DNA from: Auxenochlorella pyrenoidosa
Lineage: Eukaryota; Chlorophyta; Trebouxiophyceae; Chlorellales; Chlorellaceae
Length of the DNA: 19,406 nt
Direction: 5' to 3'
NCBI GenBank assembly: GCA_001430745.1
Contig: KQ481946.1
Coordinates: forward strand, 705,166-724,571
Both the position numbers and the translations under genes were made by a program. This document shows, one piece after another, positions 10,101 through 19,263 of the stretch (position 1 is the first letter of the stretch; the number at the start of each line of letters is the position of its first letter). Under the pieces are notes generated by a model, which was given only the letters and a program-made list of their open reading frames with translations, was not told the DNA's origin and ran no database searches.

Positions 10101-13003
10101 AGGGCAGGTGAGGTGTGCTGTTCAGCTGTGCAGTGTTGAAGCAGGGACATCACCTCAAAGCTGCATGCCCCCAATGGTGGGCATAAGCGAGCTTCCTGCT
10201 GAGCCATTGGCGCCCCCTGCAGGTGCTGGCGCTGGCGGGCGTGCAGCCGCAGCGGGTGCGAGCGGAGCTGGCGGCCAAGGAGCGGGCCAAGCAGGCGCGG
10301 CTGTACAGCAGCCATGCAGCCTGCGTGGCGCATGCGGCGGCAGCAGCAGCGGCTGCAATACAAGCGAGCAGCAGCAGCCCGGGCAAGGGTGTGAAGCCAG
10401 TGTGCCCTGAGGAAGGTGAACCCAGCAGCTGCCCGCCTAGCCCAGGGCCAGAGCCTGCAGGAGCACTACCTGCAGGAGCAGCTGCTGCTGCTGCCGGCCC
10501 TAGCGCATCAGGCGACCAGCCAGGCGCTGCCAGCCCTGGCCCATGCGGTGCCGCGTCCCCAGGGCCTCGCAGCACGGCAGCCAGCCCTGGCGCTGGGAGT
10601 GCCCTGCTTGGACCAGCTGCGGGGGAGCCTGCTCGGAGCAGCCCTGAGTGGGATGCGGCGCAGCGGGCGTACGAGGACGCCCACCTGGGGCAGTTTGACC
10701 GCATCATGCCGCCGGACGACCCGGAGCAGGTGGGCAGGGGGGGGCTTGCCCAGCAGCAGCTGTGCCGCATGCAAGGACCAGCGCAGCAGGCCGGTGCAAG
10801 TTGTTCTGCATGCTGCGCTGCTCGGACACGGTGCATGGGTTTCAGCAGGTAGGAGGGCCGTGCGCAATGCCTCACGCTCTGCCTGCCAGCCCACCACTGC
10901 CCCTGTGCAGGCCGCGCTGTACGAGCGGCTGCTGGGCGGCGCGCTGCAGGTGTTCTACCGCAGCACCATGCAGGGGCGCAACCAGCACCGGCTGCTGCAG
11001 ATCAGGTGCGAACGAGCAACGGTGCGATGTGTCAGACAAAATTGGGTAGGCGTGCAACCTGAGGGCAGCGGGCAGAAAGTCAGGCAGTGGCACAAGAGCC
11101 GCCCTCCCGTGGCAGTGTGGCCAGGCGCAGCCACCGAGTGCGTGGCCATGCTGCTCACCTCATCCGGATTGCTTGCCCTTGCATCGTCTGCAGGGAGCGG
11201 AGGCTTCAGGAGGAGGCAGAGGCGGCGGCCAAGCAGGAGGCCCTGCAGCGCCGGGCAGAGGGCCTGCGGGCCTGGATGGCGGCAGTGTGCCAGAGGCACC
11301 GTGAGGAACGCCAGCTGCGCGCAGCCGCCGCCGCCGCTGAGGGCGCGTTGGCTGGCACCAGCGCAGACCCAGGAGCAGCTGATGGGATGGATGCAGACGG
11401 CGGCAGCGGCGGCAGCATGGACGGAGGAGGCAGCGACGGCAACGGTGCTGGCAGTCGGGGCGGAGCTGCCGCGGCAGCTGATGCCGAGGCCGCCGCCCTG
11501 CTGCAGAGCCACTTCACGGTCGCCCGCCTTTACTTGCCCTCCTATGGACGGCAGCAGCATCAACCGCAGCGGGCTGCGCACCACAGCGACAGCAGCGGCA
11601 GCGGCGGAGGGCGCAGGCCCTCGAGAAGCCTGGCCGTGCCGTCGAGCAAGCTGGAGGCCCAGAGGGGCGTGGCAGGTCCCTGGCTGAGCGTGTCTGGTAA
11701 GCCGGTGGGTGCACCGGCTGGGCACAGCCAGCACGCCATCGACTCTGCCCGTGAGAGCAGCACCAGTGGGCACCCCGATGCTGCGGCTGCCCAGCCCCCA
11801 CGCAGGCCCCGGTCGGCCGTGGCCGGGCTGTCACAGACGCAGTCAGCGACACTTGAAGACGTGGTGGAGCAGCGGCTGGCGGCTGTTGCTGCTGCTGGGG
11901 GAGAGGCGGCGGCAGCACAGCCTACAGAGCTGCTCAGACGCCCGGGGTCTGCTGCCTTGGTGGCCTGGGCAGAAGTGCTCACGAAGCAGCAAGGGCAGCA
12001 GCAGGGCAGCGGGGACGCTGTGCTGCACCCGCAGCAGGTGCACCCCTGGCAGCAGCAGAGGTGGGAAGCGTATGGCCGGCCCGCGGCAGCGGCGCGGGGC
12101 GGCGCCACTGGCAGCAGCACGTTCCTGGAGCGGGTGGCAGACTTCACGCAGCGGCAGCAGGCCGGCGCTGAGCCTGAGCCGGCTGCCCTGCACCTGCACA
12201 GCGCCAGTGATGCCAGCGGGGCAAGCTTTGAGCACAGCGGCAGCGACCAGGACACCACGGCGTGCTCGGCAGATGGCAGTGTGCTTTCGGCGGGCGGCGG
12301 AAGAGGGGGCAGAGGAGCGGCGACGCCGACGCCGGGCGCCTGCGGCATGGGCGGCCTGCCTGCGCCGCCCCCCCTGGGCGCCACTTACATCCCGCCCACC
12401 CTGCTGAGCGCGCTGCACGGGGTGCGCATGAGCCCGCGCCTGCTGTCTGGCCTGCGCGGCAGAGCTGGCGCCGCAGCAGCTGCCGGTGCCTCGGCCCCGC
12501 CACTGCCGCATGCACAGGCGCAGCAGCGGCAGCAGCAGCAGCAGCAAGGCAGGGCGCCATGGCCCGGAGCCGGCAGCAGGAAGCGGGACTTTCATGCCAG
12601 CGGCGACGCTTCAAAGGCCAATGCCTGCTCTGGAGGTGCTGGCCATGCAGCGCTCGACCTGCCCTGGGCTCTGGCCAGCCTGCAGCAGGCAGGTGGCGCC
12701 TCGCCGCCTCCCTGTGGCCAGCTGCCAGCCTGCAAAGGCAGCCCAAGTGGGGCGCTTGCAGGCCTTGCAGCGCAGCACTCGACTGTGTGCCCTCCCGCAG
12801 CACGGCGTGGCACGAGAGCCGCGCCCACTGGCAGGCCGGGGCAGCAGGGTTCCGGCATGGCCTCGCCGCTTGCAGCGCCTGCCAAGGCGGGGGCGGCGGG
12901 GCTTTGGAGCGGCAGCCAGCAGTACCGTGCATCCATTGAGGAGCAGGCCGTGCAGAGCGTGGCGTCGCTCATTTCAGACATGATAAATGCACGGGGGCTG
13001 TGA
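7146..13003 (+). CDS. Tubulin-tyrosine-ligase-like (TTLL) polyglutamylase, 15 exons, 1193 aa
   Basis: TTLL enzymes add glutamate (or glycine) chains to tubulin tails using ATP. Exons are 7146-7314, 7433-7548, 7740-7813, 7957-8125, 8291-8362, 8536-8615, 8823-8865, 9002-9117, 9283-9439, 9590-9637, 9732-9785, 9989-10060, 10223-10729, 10911-11005 and 11194-13003; all phases join. The catalytic domain spans about residues 45-395: INLASCKYPV, HWCDTSASTERLVRL, LNHFPGMLEIARKKALARNL, KLDNGSMGRGI (170-180), FDLRIYVLV, HLTNYAVNK (263-271), CFELLGYDV (346-354) and LLEVNHSPS with presumed metal ligands E366 and N368. KLD replaces the usual KPD. A GQFDRIMPPDD motif and an ALYERLL helix (exons 13-14) resemble downstream parts of TTLL glutamylases. 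The 604-codon last exon starts with a basic coiled coil, then is Ala/Gly/Gln/Ser-rich, and ends in a possible amphipathic helix. The start follows an in-frame TGA at 7113. Glutamylase over glycylase is inference. Confidence 0.93.
8381..8396. repeat. Perfect 16-bp palindrome in TTLL intron 5
   Basis: The bases GCTGCATGCATGCAGC read identically on both strands. They lie 19 bases after the donor of intron 5. It could be a protein site or chance in CTG/TGCA-rich DNA; nothing else supports a function. Confidence 0.6.
9905..9948. repeat. Inverted repeat with 13-bp perfect arms in TTLL intron 11
   Basis: GTACTGAGGAGGA at 9905-9917 pairs exactly with TCCTCCTCAGTAC at 9936-9948 around an 18-base loop. 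The transcript would form a stable hairpin inside the intron 9786-9988, about 40 bases from the acceptor. Confidence 0.85.
10068..10105. repeat. A-rich stem-loop in TTLL intron 12
   Basis: GCCCTGCT at 10068-10075 pairs exactly with AGCAGGGC at 10098-10105. The 22 bases between them are almost pure A/T (GTAAAAAGATATAAAAAAAA...), in sharp contrast to the GC-rich surroundings. It begins 8 bases after the donor at 10061. Confidence 0.8.
12508..12548 (+). repeat. CAG-repeat coding a Gln-rich tract in the TTLL tail
   Basis: Imperfect CAG repeats encode AQAQQRQQQQQQG within the low-complexity tail of the TTLL protein. Such tracts are common in Chlorella-type proteins and often vary in length between strains. 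Confidence 0.8.
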
Positions 13004-13425
13004 AAACATGATGCGGGCCATGTGCGCACCCCTGCTTCGCCACCAATGATGCTGGTGCAACGTCACGCAACAAATCTGTATCGCCCAGGTGTTCATTGCT
13101 ATAAGTTTCTGCAATGCCGTTACACGATCTAGACTGCTGAATCAAGGCAGCCACAGAGGTGTGTTTATATAATGCTTGCCAGCTGGCCAACTGGCTGCCC
13201 GGCACAGCCATCACAGGAAGCCGGGCTGCGCCTTGCAGCCTGGGCTCCTCTCTGCTCCTCTCATAACCTCTCCTGTCGCGTGGCCTTTCCTCGTCAGGGC
13301 AGCCAGTTTCGCCAGCCCAGAGGGAGGATCGTTGTGAACCTCGCTGTGCCAGGCCAGGTGCACTTTGGCTCGGTGCCTGCAGTCACGGCAGCTGGCAGCT
13401 ATCTTCGGGAAACCCTCTTCCCAGG
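13004..13425. promoter_or_regulatory. Intergenic region between TTLL and BAH genes
   Basis: This holds the TTLL 3' untranslated region and the promoter of the BAH gene. I see no TGTAA on the plus strand soon after the TTLL stop. An open frame at 13172-13477 shows no motif and starts on the TATA-like element, so I do not call it. Confidence 0.5.
13164..13172 (+). promoter_or_regulatory. Candidate TATA box of the BAH-domain gene
   Basis: TTTATATAA stands out in GC-rich sequence, about 255 bases before the chosen BAH start codon. If used, transcription would begin near 13195 and give a leader of roughly 230 bases. Confidence 0.45.
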
Positions 13426-15494
13426 ATGTCAACTGACGCCCAGGGAGGCGCAGCATCGGCTGGCGCAGCTGGGCTGAGCGGCCCGCCGCCCACGCCTGCA
13501 CCCGTCACCGCTGCAGCCAACGAGGCGCCAGACAGAGCAGAGGAGGCGGCGCTAGCAGGGGCGGCGCCCGGCTTGCGGTGGGCAAGCGAGCCCACTCTGG
13601 AGAGCCGTGGCCGACGCTTCTATGCTGCATTTAAAGCTGGCAGCCAGCGGTACAGCCTTGGTGAGCAGTAGGCTGTTTTGCCGCTGTCTGCACGCTCGTC
13701 TCGATGGAGCCAGGGGGCGACCAGCAGGCACCGTCACATCACGCGGCTGCAGCCGGATGGAAAGGCGCCTTCACTTGCTGCAAGCCAACCGCCCAGTTCA
13801 CCCTCCATCACATGCGTGTGCCCGCTCCCCCTTCCACACCATGCAGGCGATACTATCTACCTGTGCCCAGCAGAGCCCGGGGCCCCGCCCTTTGTGGCCC
13901 ACCTGGAGAGCCTGCATGAGCAGCTGCCTGCCAGCGCTGGTGGCGGCGCTGCAGCGCAGGCGGCTGCACCCCCGGGCAGCATGTGGGCAGGCGTGCGCTG
14001 GTTCTACAGGCGCGTCAAGGATACTGGGGAGGCTTTGCCCTTGCCTGCTTGCTGCTGTGGCTACCTTCCCTCGTGCGCCATTCCATCACACGGGCACACC
14101 TGCCGCGTAACATGGCATGCCCTGCGTACGCCCCGACCGTCTTCCCTCTGCGGCCAGCGCCGGTGCACCGCAGGCTCTCTGAGCTGAAGGTCGAGGGCCC
14201 TTTCAAAGCTGGAGACCATGAGCTGTTCTGGGCAGACGAGTATGCTGTGCACCCGCTGGAGGCAGGTGCGGAGGGGGGAGTGCCGGGCAGTCCAAAGTCT
14301 GGCCCTGGGGCTGGTTACATTCTATGCCATGATGCCTACGCGGCAGCCATGCTGTAGAGGGCCCTTGAAAACGGCTTGACAAGCATGCTGGCAGAGACCT
14401 GGCTGGCAAGCCGACACCAGATGCTACCAGCTCCCTTGCCACTGTCCCCTCTGGCACGTCCACGTCCCTGCCCCGCACGCTCTGGCAGTGTGTGGCAGGT
14501 GCACGGTGCTGACGCCAGCCCAGGCAGACCGCCAGCCTGGCAGCAGCGCTGCGCACCCGGGCGGCTCCAACGTTTTTGTGTGCAGCCGCAAGTACCTTCC
14601 AGGTGAGTGAGTGGCACTTTGACGAAAGGCTTTGAACGCGACCAAGGAGGGAGATGCTTGGCCCCCCGGTCAGAGGTAAAAAAATGCGTTCTGGGGACAG
14701 GGACAGCAGGGTAGGTGCCGGCGATGAGAGCAGCTGCGAGGTCGTCACAGGTGCCAGTCACTCCCAGTGCCCTGTGCGTATGCCTTACGCCTCTGGGCCG
14801 CACTGCCGCCGGCTGCAGTTAACCTGCGTCGCTTCCCTCTGTGCGTTCCGCTGTCCTTGCTGCACAGACGAGCGCCGCGTTGTGCCCCTGGACAATGGGG
14901 TGGAGGGGCTGACCGTGGCTACAGCCCTGCAGCAGAAGCCTTTCGAGGTGGTGAGCTGGGGAGGGGGGGCGGGCCGAGGTTGCGTTCGCGTCAAAGCAGG
15001 ATGAGCAGAGCTAGGTGGGGCAGGTGGCAGGCCGCGCAGGTGTGCTCCGCATTCGTATCCTTGTGCATTGCATTGCAAAGCCGCGAGACCCAGCTGCCCA
15101 AGGCAGCGGGCCTGTGCCGGGTGCGTGTCGCTCTTCTGAATGAGCGCGGCAGTGAAGCCACTGGCTGAGCGCTCTTGCCATCCCTGAACGACTCCCCTGG
15201 CTGCTCCTCCAGGTGGAAGGCCGGATGGTGCTGCGGGAGCCCACGGCGGCAGACAAGGCGGCAGCACAGCCGCGCCCAAAGCGCGTGCGCGGCGCAAGCC
15301 ACGCTGGCCCTGCTGCTGCTGTCGAGCCCTTGGGCAGCCCAGCGGCGGAGGAGACCAGGGCAGCAGCAGAGCCTCAGGAGGAGGAGCAGCCGCCCCCAGA
15401 ACTGGCAGAGCCATCCACCATTGACCCCCAGCAGCCGCCTGCCAAGAAGCGGCGGCACGAGCGAGAGCACTTGCAGGAGCGCTCAAAGCAGTGA
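13426..15494 (+). CDS. BAH-domain (bromo-adjacent homology) nuclear protein, 6 exons, 343 aa
   Basis: BAH domains bind nucleosomes or modified histone tails and occur in chromatin regulators such as plant EBS/SHL, ORC1 and DNA methyltransferases. Exons are 13426-13660, 13847-14072, 14174-14265, 14489-14602, 14868-14950 and 15213-15494; phases join. The domain spans about residues 62-226: GSQRYSLGDTIYLCPAEPG, PPFVAHLESLHEQ, WAGVRWFYRRVKDTG, GDHELFWADEYAVHPLEA, VCGRCTVLTP and NVFVCSRKYLPDERRVVPL, in the order seen in plant BAH proteins. The C-terminal third is Ala/Glu/Pro-rich with two basic clusters, PRPKRVRG (270-277) and AKKRRHERE, that look like nuclear signals. No PHD finger follows, unlike EBS/SHL. 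The exon 2 end is the least certain join: 14072 uses a canonical GTGCGC donor, while an end at 14009 with a GC donor also keeps phase and would give 322 aa. Confidence 0.85.
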
Positions 15495-16356
15495 CTTCAG
15501 CCTGGGCACTTGCGTCGGTTTCTGCTGGTGCCGCCACTGCAGCGCGATTTGTGGGAGGCGGGTGCGACCCTGCGCTCTGCAGGCATGGTAGAGGAGCAGC
15601 GCAGCAATATTAGGGGTGGCAATAAGCGGGGGCAGAGGGGCAGAGGGGCACAGGTTGCAGAGATTGCAGGTGCTGGCTGGCAGTGGCACTGGGATCAAAC
15701 ACAGCAGAGGTAGCCAAATGGTACTCTGGTGGTGAAGCACAAATCCCGCGCAGTGCGCAGGCTGCGCGCGCCTGCTTGCACCTGTGTGCTCGTTCCTGCT
15801 CCCGGACCCCAGGGCCTGCGCCACATGCTGCCTCGCGCGCGACACACACACACACACACACATGACATTCGCAGCCTGTTGACACCGTAAACATGATGCC
15901 AAGTTGAGGTGGAAGAGGGGGTGATGCAGGCAGCAAGGCCTCGGGTTGCGCTTTGGCAGCCGAGAGTCGCCTGGGTGTTGGCGGTGCCAGCAGCCCTCCA
16001 CCTTCCGTGAGCAGTAGGGTGACCAAGCCTTGGGCTTTTGATTGGTTTGATGCGGGTATGCCCTCTTCTGCCTTCAGCTGTGGCTGTGCACCCACGTGGG
16101 CTCGACGCTTAGGAGCGAGCCTGTTCAAAGTTGTGCCATCCAGGACTTCTCTCCTCCGTGAGGGTGCCTCCTGGTCTTCCACACAGTCCTGCTTCCCTCT
16201 GGCTGAGCGGATCGCAAAAACGCAAGCTCAAGGGGAGACCATGACCACGCTGCTGCGCCTTGCTGTCCAGCGAAGCCCTCGCGCTGTTGTACATGCCCTG
16301 GCTAGCTCTGCAGTGGCTAGCAGCCTTCCACCCCAAGCCCTGCTTAACCCTGCTCG
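15495..16356. other. Intergenic region between BAH and F-box genes
   Basis: These 862 bases contain the BAH 3' flank and the F-box gene promoter. I see a G-rich imperfect repeat (GGGGCAGA units, about 15628-15652) and a CA microsatellite, but no convincing gene. An open frame at 15953-16372 (139 codons) ends just inside the F-box gene and has no motif or domain that I recognise; it may be part of the 5' leader. Confidence 0.5.
15842..15862. repeat. AC dinucleotide microsatellite
   Basis: An uninterrupted run of ten AC units plus one base lies in the BAH to F-box intergenic region. It is likely polymorphic. Confidence 0.95.
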
Positions 16357-18405
16357 ATGCCAGCAGACCTAGCCCTGCATGCGTCCATGGAGTCGCTTCC
16401 TGACGAAGTGCTGGGCCGCATCCTGGCCCTAGTAGGCGCCTCAGAGGGGTGAGCAGTGCCGGAGTCGAGGGCTACAGACAGTGAAGCAGCCTTGTCGGCG
16501 GCAGCGGGCAACGGCGCCGGCCCCCCGCTCAGCTGTCGAGCCCCACTCTTGCTCCGCAGAGCCTCCCTTACGCTGGTATCTCGCCGCTGGCACGAGGCCT
16601 TTTACACCGAGCCCAGCTTGTGGCGCACCTTTAGGCTGGCTCCCAGCCGCATCGAGGGCATGGGCGCAGCCGCGCTGCACGCAAAGCTTGCCCTCCTGCG
16701 GCGCGTTGCTGCCCTGGTGGAAGAGATGGAGGTGCGAGACTCTACGGAAACCGACAATAGGCGCCTTACACGGTGGAACCTCGTAGGCGGCAACGGCTCT
16801 CCACCCCTGACCAGCTTCCTCACCCTGCTGGTGCCTGGCCAGCTGCTGGCCCTGAGCATAGAATGCGCAGCGTACATGCTGCCCGCCGCTCTGTGGCCGC
16901 CAGGGCAGTTCACCCAGCTGCAGAGTCTCAACCTGACCACGGCTCACATGGCAGATAATCCAGCTGCGTATCTGGCACACCTGCCTCAGCTGTGCGATCT
17001 CAGCCTCAAAGGAGCGATGTTGGGCGGCGGCACAGTGGAGGCAGCCGCCCACTGCAGCAGGCTCACCTCGCTCCGCCTCGCAGCCTACCTGCTGGCATCA
17101 ACACCACAACAGTTGCAGCAGCTTTCGCGGCTTGCCAGTTTGGTACACCTGAGCTTGCTGGAGGACGACATTTGGTATGGAAGACTGGAGCAGGCCGCGG
17201 TGCAGCAGGCCCGGCTTCGGGGGCCCATGCGGCCCCCCCCTCCGGCAGCATTCCCAGCCCTGCAGACCTACTCTTTGAGCTCGATATATCGTCCTGTGCA
17301 GGTGAGCCGAGCGTGATGTGCTTGTGGGCAGAGGGTGGGGAACTGTCGCAGGGAGTCTTGAGGGCTGTCACGGTTGGCCTAACCGGCAAAGACTGCTTTG
17401 AAGAGAAGCACGGGATGGTCCCACTGGGCATCCACATGTTCAATTGTACCAAACCCGGCTGGTAGAGTTGGGAACTGCCAGGCCTGTCACATTCTCCCTT
17501 CCCCTGGCCCCCGCCCACTCAAGCCAACTCTCTTGCCCCTGTTGCCCAGGTGGGCGGAGCATCCCTGCAAGCCTGTGTATACGAACGAGACATTAAGGAG
17601 CCCCCGCCAGGCTGGGACACGTTTTGCCAAGGTGGCACGCTCTCCATCGAGGGGCTGCGCAGCTGCGCCAGCCTGCAGCAGCTGCTGGGGTGCCTGGTCC
17701 CGCAGACCGCACCCCCGGCCGGGGGCAGCGCCTTCCGCTCCCTGCTGCTGCGAGACTGCGAGCTCGACGCAGGCGCAGTGCAGCACTGCGCCCGCCTGGC
17801 CCCGCTGGCTGAGCTGGACATGGTCGGGTGCAGGCATCCAAGCAGCGAGGACGGCCTGGCCGCGCTGCTCCCCCAAATGCCGCAGCTCACCGCCCTGATC
17901 CTGCGAACCTGCCGCTTCCGCTCGCCAGGGCTGCCACCCTGCGTGGTCAGCCTGACGGGCTTGAGATCCCTGGAGCTTTCTGGCATGGTCCTGTCCGACT
18001 TGCCGGCTGGGCCCTACCTCACAGGTGGGCGGTGCATGTCTCCGCCGCCAAAGCCAGAGCGCAAAGACACCTCGTTCTGGTCGTGACTGATCCAAAGCTC
18101 TGTCTCTGACCTGGCCCGGCTCAGCCAGCCCTGCCTTCCAACCCATGCGTGCAGACCTGACAAGCCTTTACCTGCAAAGGAGCGCCCTGAAACGCCTGCC
18201 GGCCGCCATCGCCACCGCCACCTCACTGCGCAACCTGAGCATCAAGGCTAACCTCTCCTTTGCGATTCTGCCTGAGGACATCCAGCTCCTGGCCAGCCTG
18301 ACATCCCTGCGACAGCTGAACATAGACCTGCCGCCAGCCAGCGGCACCGCTCCAAGGGTGCTGAGAGCTCTGCGCCGCGCGCTACCACTGCTGCATCTGA
18401 AGTGA
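16357..18405 (+). CDS. F-box protein with leucine-rich repeats, 4 exons, 519 aa
   Basis: F-box proteins bring substrates to SCF ubiquitin ligases through SKP1. Exons are 16357-16448, 16560-17301, 17550-18024 and 18155-18405; phases join. The F-box lies at about residues 11-56: SLPDEVLGRILALVGASEG, then across intron 1 ASLTLVSRRWHEAFYTEPSLWRTF. The rest holds irregular leucine-rich units, for example LQSLNLTTAHM, LCDLSLKGAML, LTSLRLAAYLL, LVHLSLLEDD, LAELDMVGC, LTALILRTCRF, LRSLELSGMVL, LTSLYLQRSALKRLP, LRNLSIKANL and LRQLNIDLPP. The final units resemble plant-type repeats with LP turns. The target is unknown. The start is the first ATG after an in-frame TAA at 16345; the internal ATG at 16387 directly before SLPDE is the alternative and would give 509 aa. 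The third exon begins with a less regular insert (about residues 280-300). Confidence 0.88.
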
Positions 18406-18643
18406 ACCCGGTGGCAGCGCCGGCAGGGGCAGCCTGCCGCTGCCAGCAGCTCGCGGGATTGCAGATTCTTGCCTCATGTGTTTGACACGAGTTGACTGCA
18501 CCCAAAGCCTGTCAACAGTTTCGCAGCGGCTGCACGGCAGGTGGCAGCTGTGCTGCGGGCGCGCTCGCTGCCGCCCCTGCGCACCCTGACAGGCCAGGCC
18601 AGATTGTGCGGCAGCTCATCGCCTGCAGTGCTTACATCCAGGG
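18406..18643. other. Convergent 3' region between F-box gene and right-end gene
   Basis: The two flanking genes converge on these 238 bases, which must hold both 3' ends. No clear terminator or polyadenylation motif is visible. Confidence 0.5.
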
Positions 18644-19228
18644 CTATAGCAATCGATGTTGTGCTGCTGCTGCTCCTGCTGCTGCTGCTGCTGCAGTGCC
18701 TGCTGCGCCTGCTGTGCTGTTGAGGCGTGCCCTGCGGTTGGCCTGCCCTTCTGTGGTCGTCGGGCTCGTCTCCAGGGGCCTCTCTGCCGACGGTTGGAAC
18801 AGGTAGCAGGACGCAAAGGCCTCTGGCACCGCCGGCAGCCCTGCCTCGTCGTCTCCCCAGCTGGGCACCGCCCCCAGAAAGAGCACTGGCGCGGCAGCCA
18901 GCCCGCCTGCCGCCTCCACCACCGCTGCCGCGCTGGGCACGTCCACCGCGGGTGCGGTCGCAGGCCGCACTTCGTGCTGCTGCCCCTGCTGCTGCCGCGC
19001 CAGCGGGCCCTCCTCGCCGCCGGCGGCCCGCCACTCTGCCAGCCACAGGGTGTTGCCCTCCCGCGGGGACGCCTGCTCCGGGGGCAGTGCACGCTCCAGG
19101 TACGCCTGGGCATCCACAAAAGGGGGCAGTGCCGCCGCGCACTCGCGCGTGAGCCCCCGGATCCAGTGGCAGTAGGAGGCGCCACTGTGGCCGCGCCTGC
19201 GGCGGGCCAGGTCCGGGAACTGGATGAC
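18644..19228 (-). CDS. Last exon of an unrecognised gene continuing past the right edge (partial)
   Basis: On the minus strand a C-rich tract ending CTGCCGCAG precedes an open frame of 194 codons plus stop. It starts VIQFPDLARRRRGHSGASYC, continues HWIRGLTRECAAALPPFVDAQAYLERALPP and GNTLWLAEWRAAGGEEG, and later has APVLFLGAVPSWGDDEAG and FASCYLFQPSAERPLE. These parts look like folded protein rather than shadow sequence, with Trp and hydrophobic spacing. The last ~30 residues are an Ala-rich tail from a GCT-type repeat. I do not recognise the family. The frame is open upstream to an ATG at 19294, but that stretch is the pyrimidine tract of a likely intron, so earlier exons probably lie at or beyond the edge. 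A piece after CCTCGCAG near 19350 could be one of them. Confidence 0.6.
   Translation of the reverse strand, partial: VIQFPDLARRRRGHSGASYCHWIRGLTRECAAALPPFVDAQAYLERALPPEQASPREGNTLWLAEWRAAGGEEGPLARQQQGQQHEVRPATAPAVDVPSAAAVVEAAGGLAAAPVLFLGAVPSWGDDEAGLPAVPEAFASCYLFQPSAERPLETSPTTTEGQANRRARLNSTAGAAGTAAAAAAGAAAAQHRLL
18662..18694. repeat. GCT/AGC trinucleotide repeat
   Basis: Nearly perfect (CTG)n with one CTC interruption lies at the 3' end of the right-end gene. In the minus frame it encodes the Ala-rich C-terminal tail, and its length may vary between strains. Confidence 0.85.
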
Positions 19229-19236
19229 CTGCGGCA

Positions 19237-19263
19237 GGGGGGGGGGAAGGAGGGAGGGAGGGG
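19237..19263 (+). other. G-quadruplex motif in the intron 3' end of the right-end gene
   Basis: The plus strand reads G10-AA-GG-A-GGG-A-GGG-A-GGGG, which fits the G-quadruplex pattern. On the sense (minus) strand it is the C-rich polypyrimidine tract directly before the acceptor of the right-end gene. Confidence 0.6.

Noticed and set aside
11206..12939. Long minus-strand and alternative-frame open frames over the TTLL tail exon
   Set aside because: They are shadows of a very GC-rich, repeat-rich exon. The plus frame continues the TTLL reading phase across the exon 14-15 junction.
13172..13477. Open frame of 101 codons overlapping the BAH start
   Set aside because: It begins on the TATA-like element, so its ATG would probably not be in the BAH transcript, and it has no motif.
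14010..14173. GC-AG intron in the BAH gene as the preferred model
   Set aside because: The donor AG|GCGCGT is a poor match to known GC donors, and a canonical GT donor at 14073 keeps the same phase. It is retained only as an alternative.
15953..16372. Open frame of 139 codons before the F-box gene
   Set aside because: No domain is visible, and the frame ends inside the F-box gene start. It is better explained as promoter or leader sequence.
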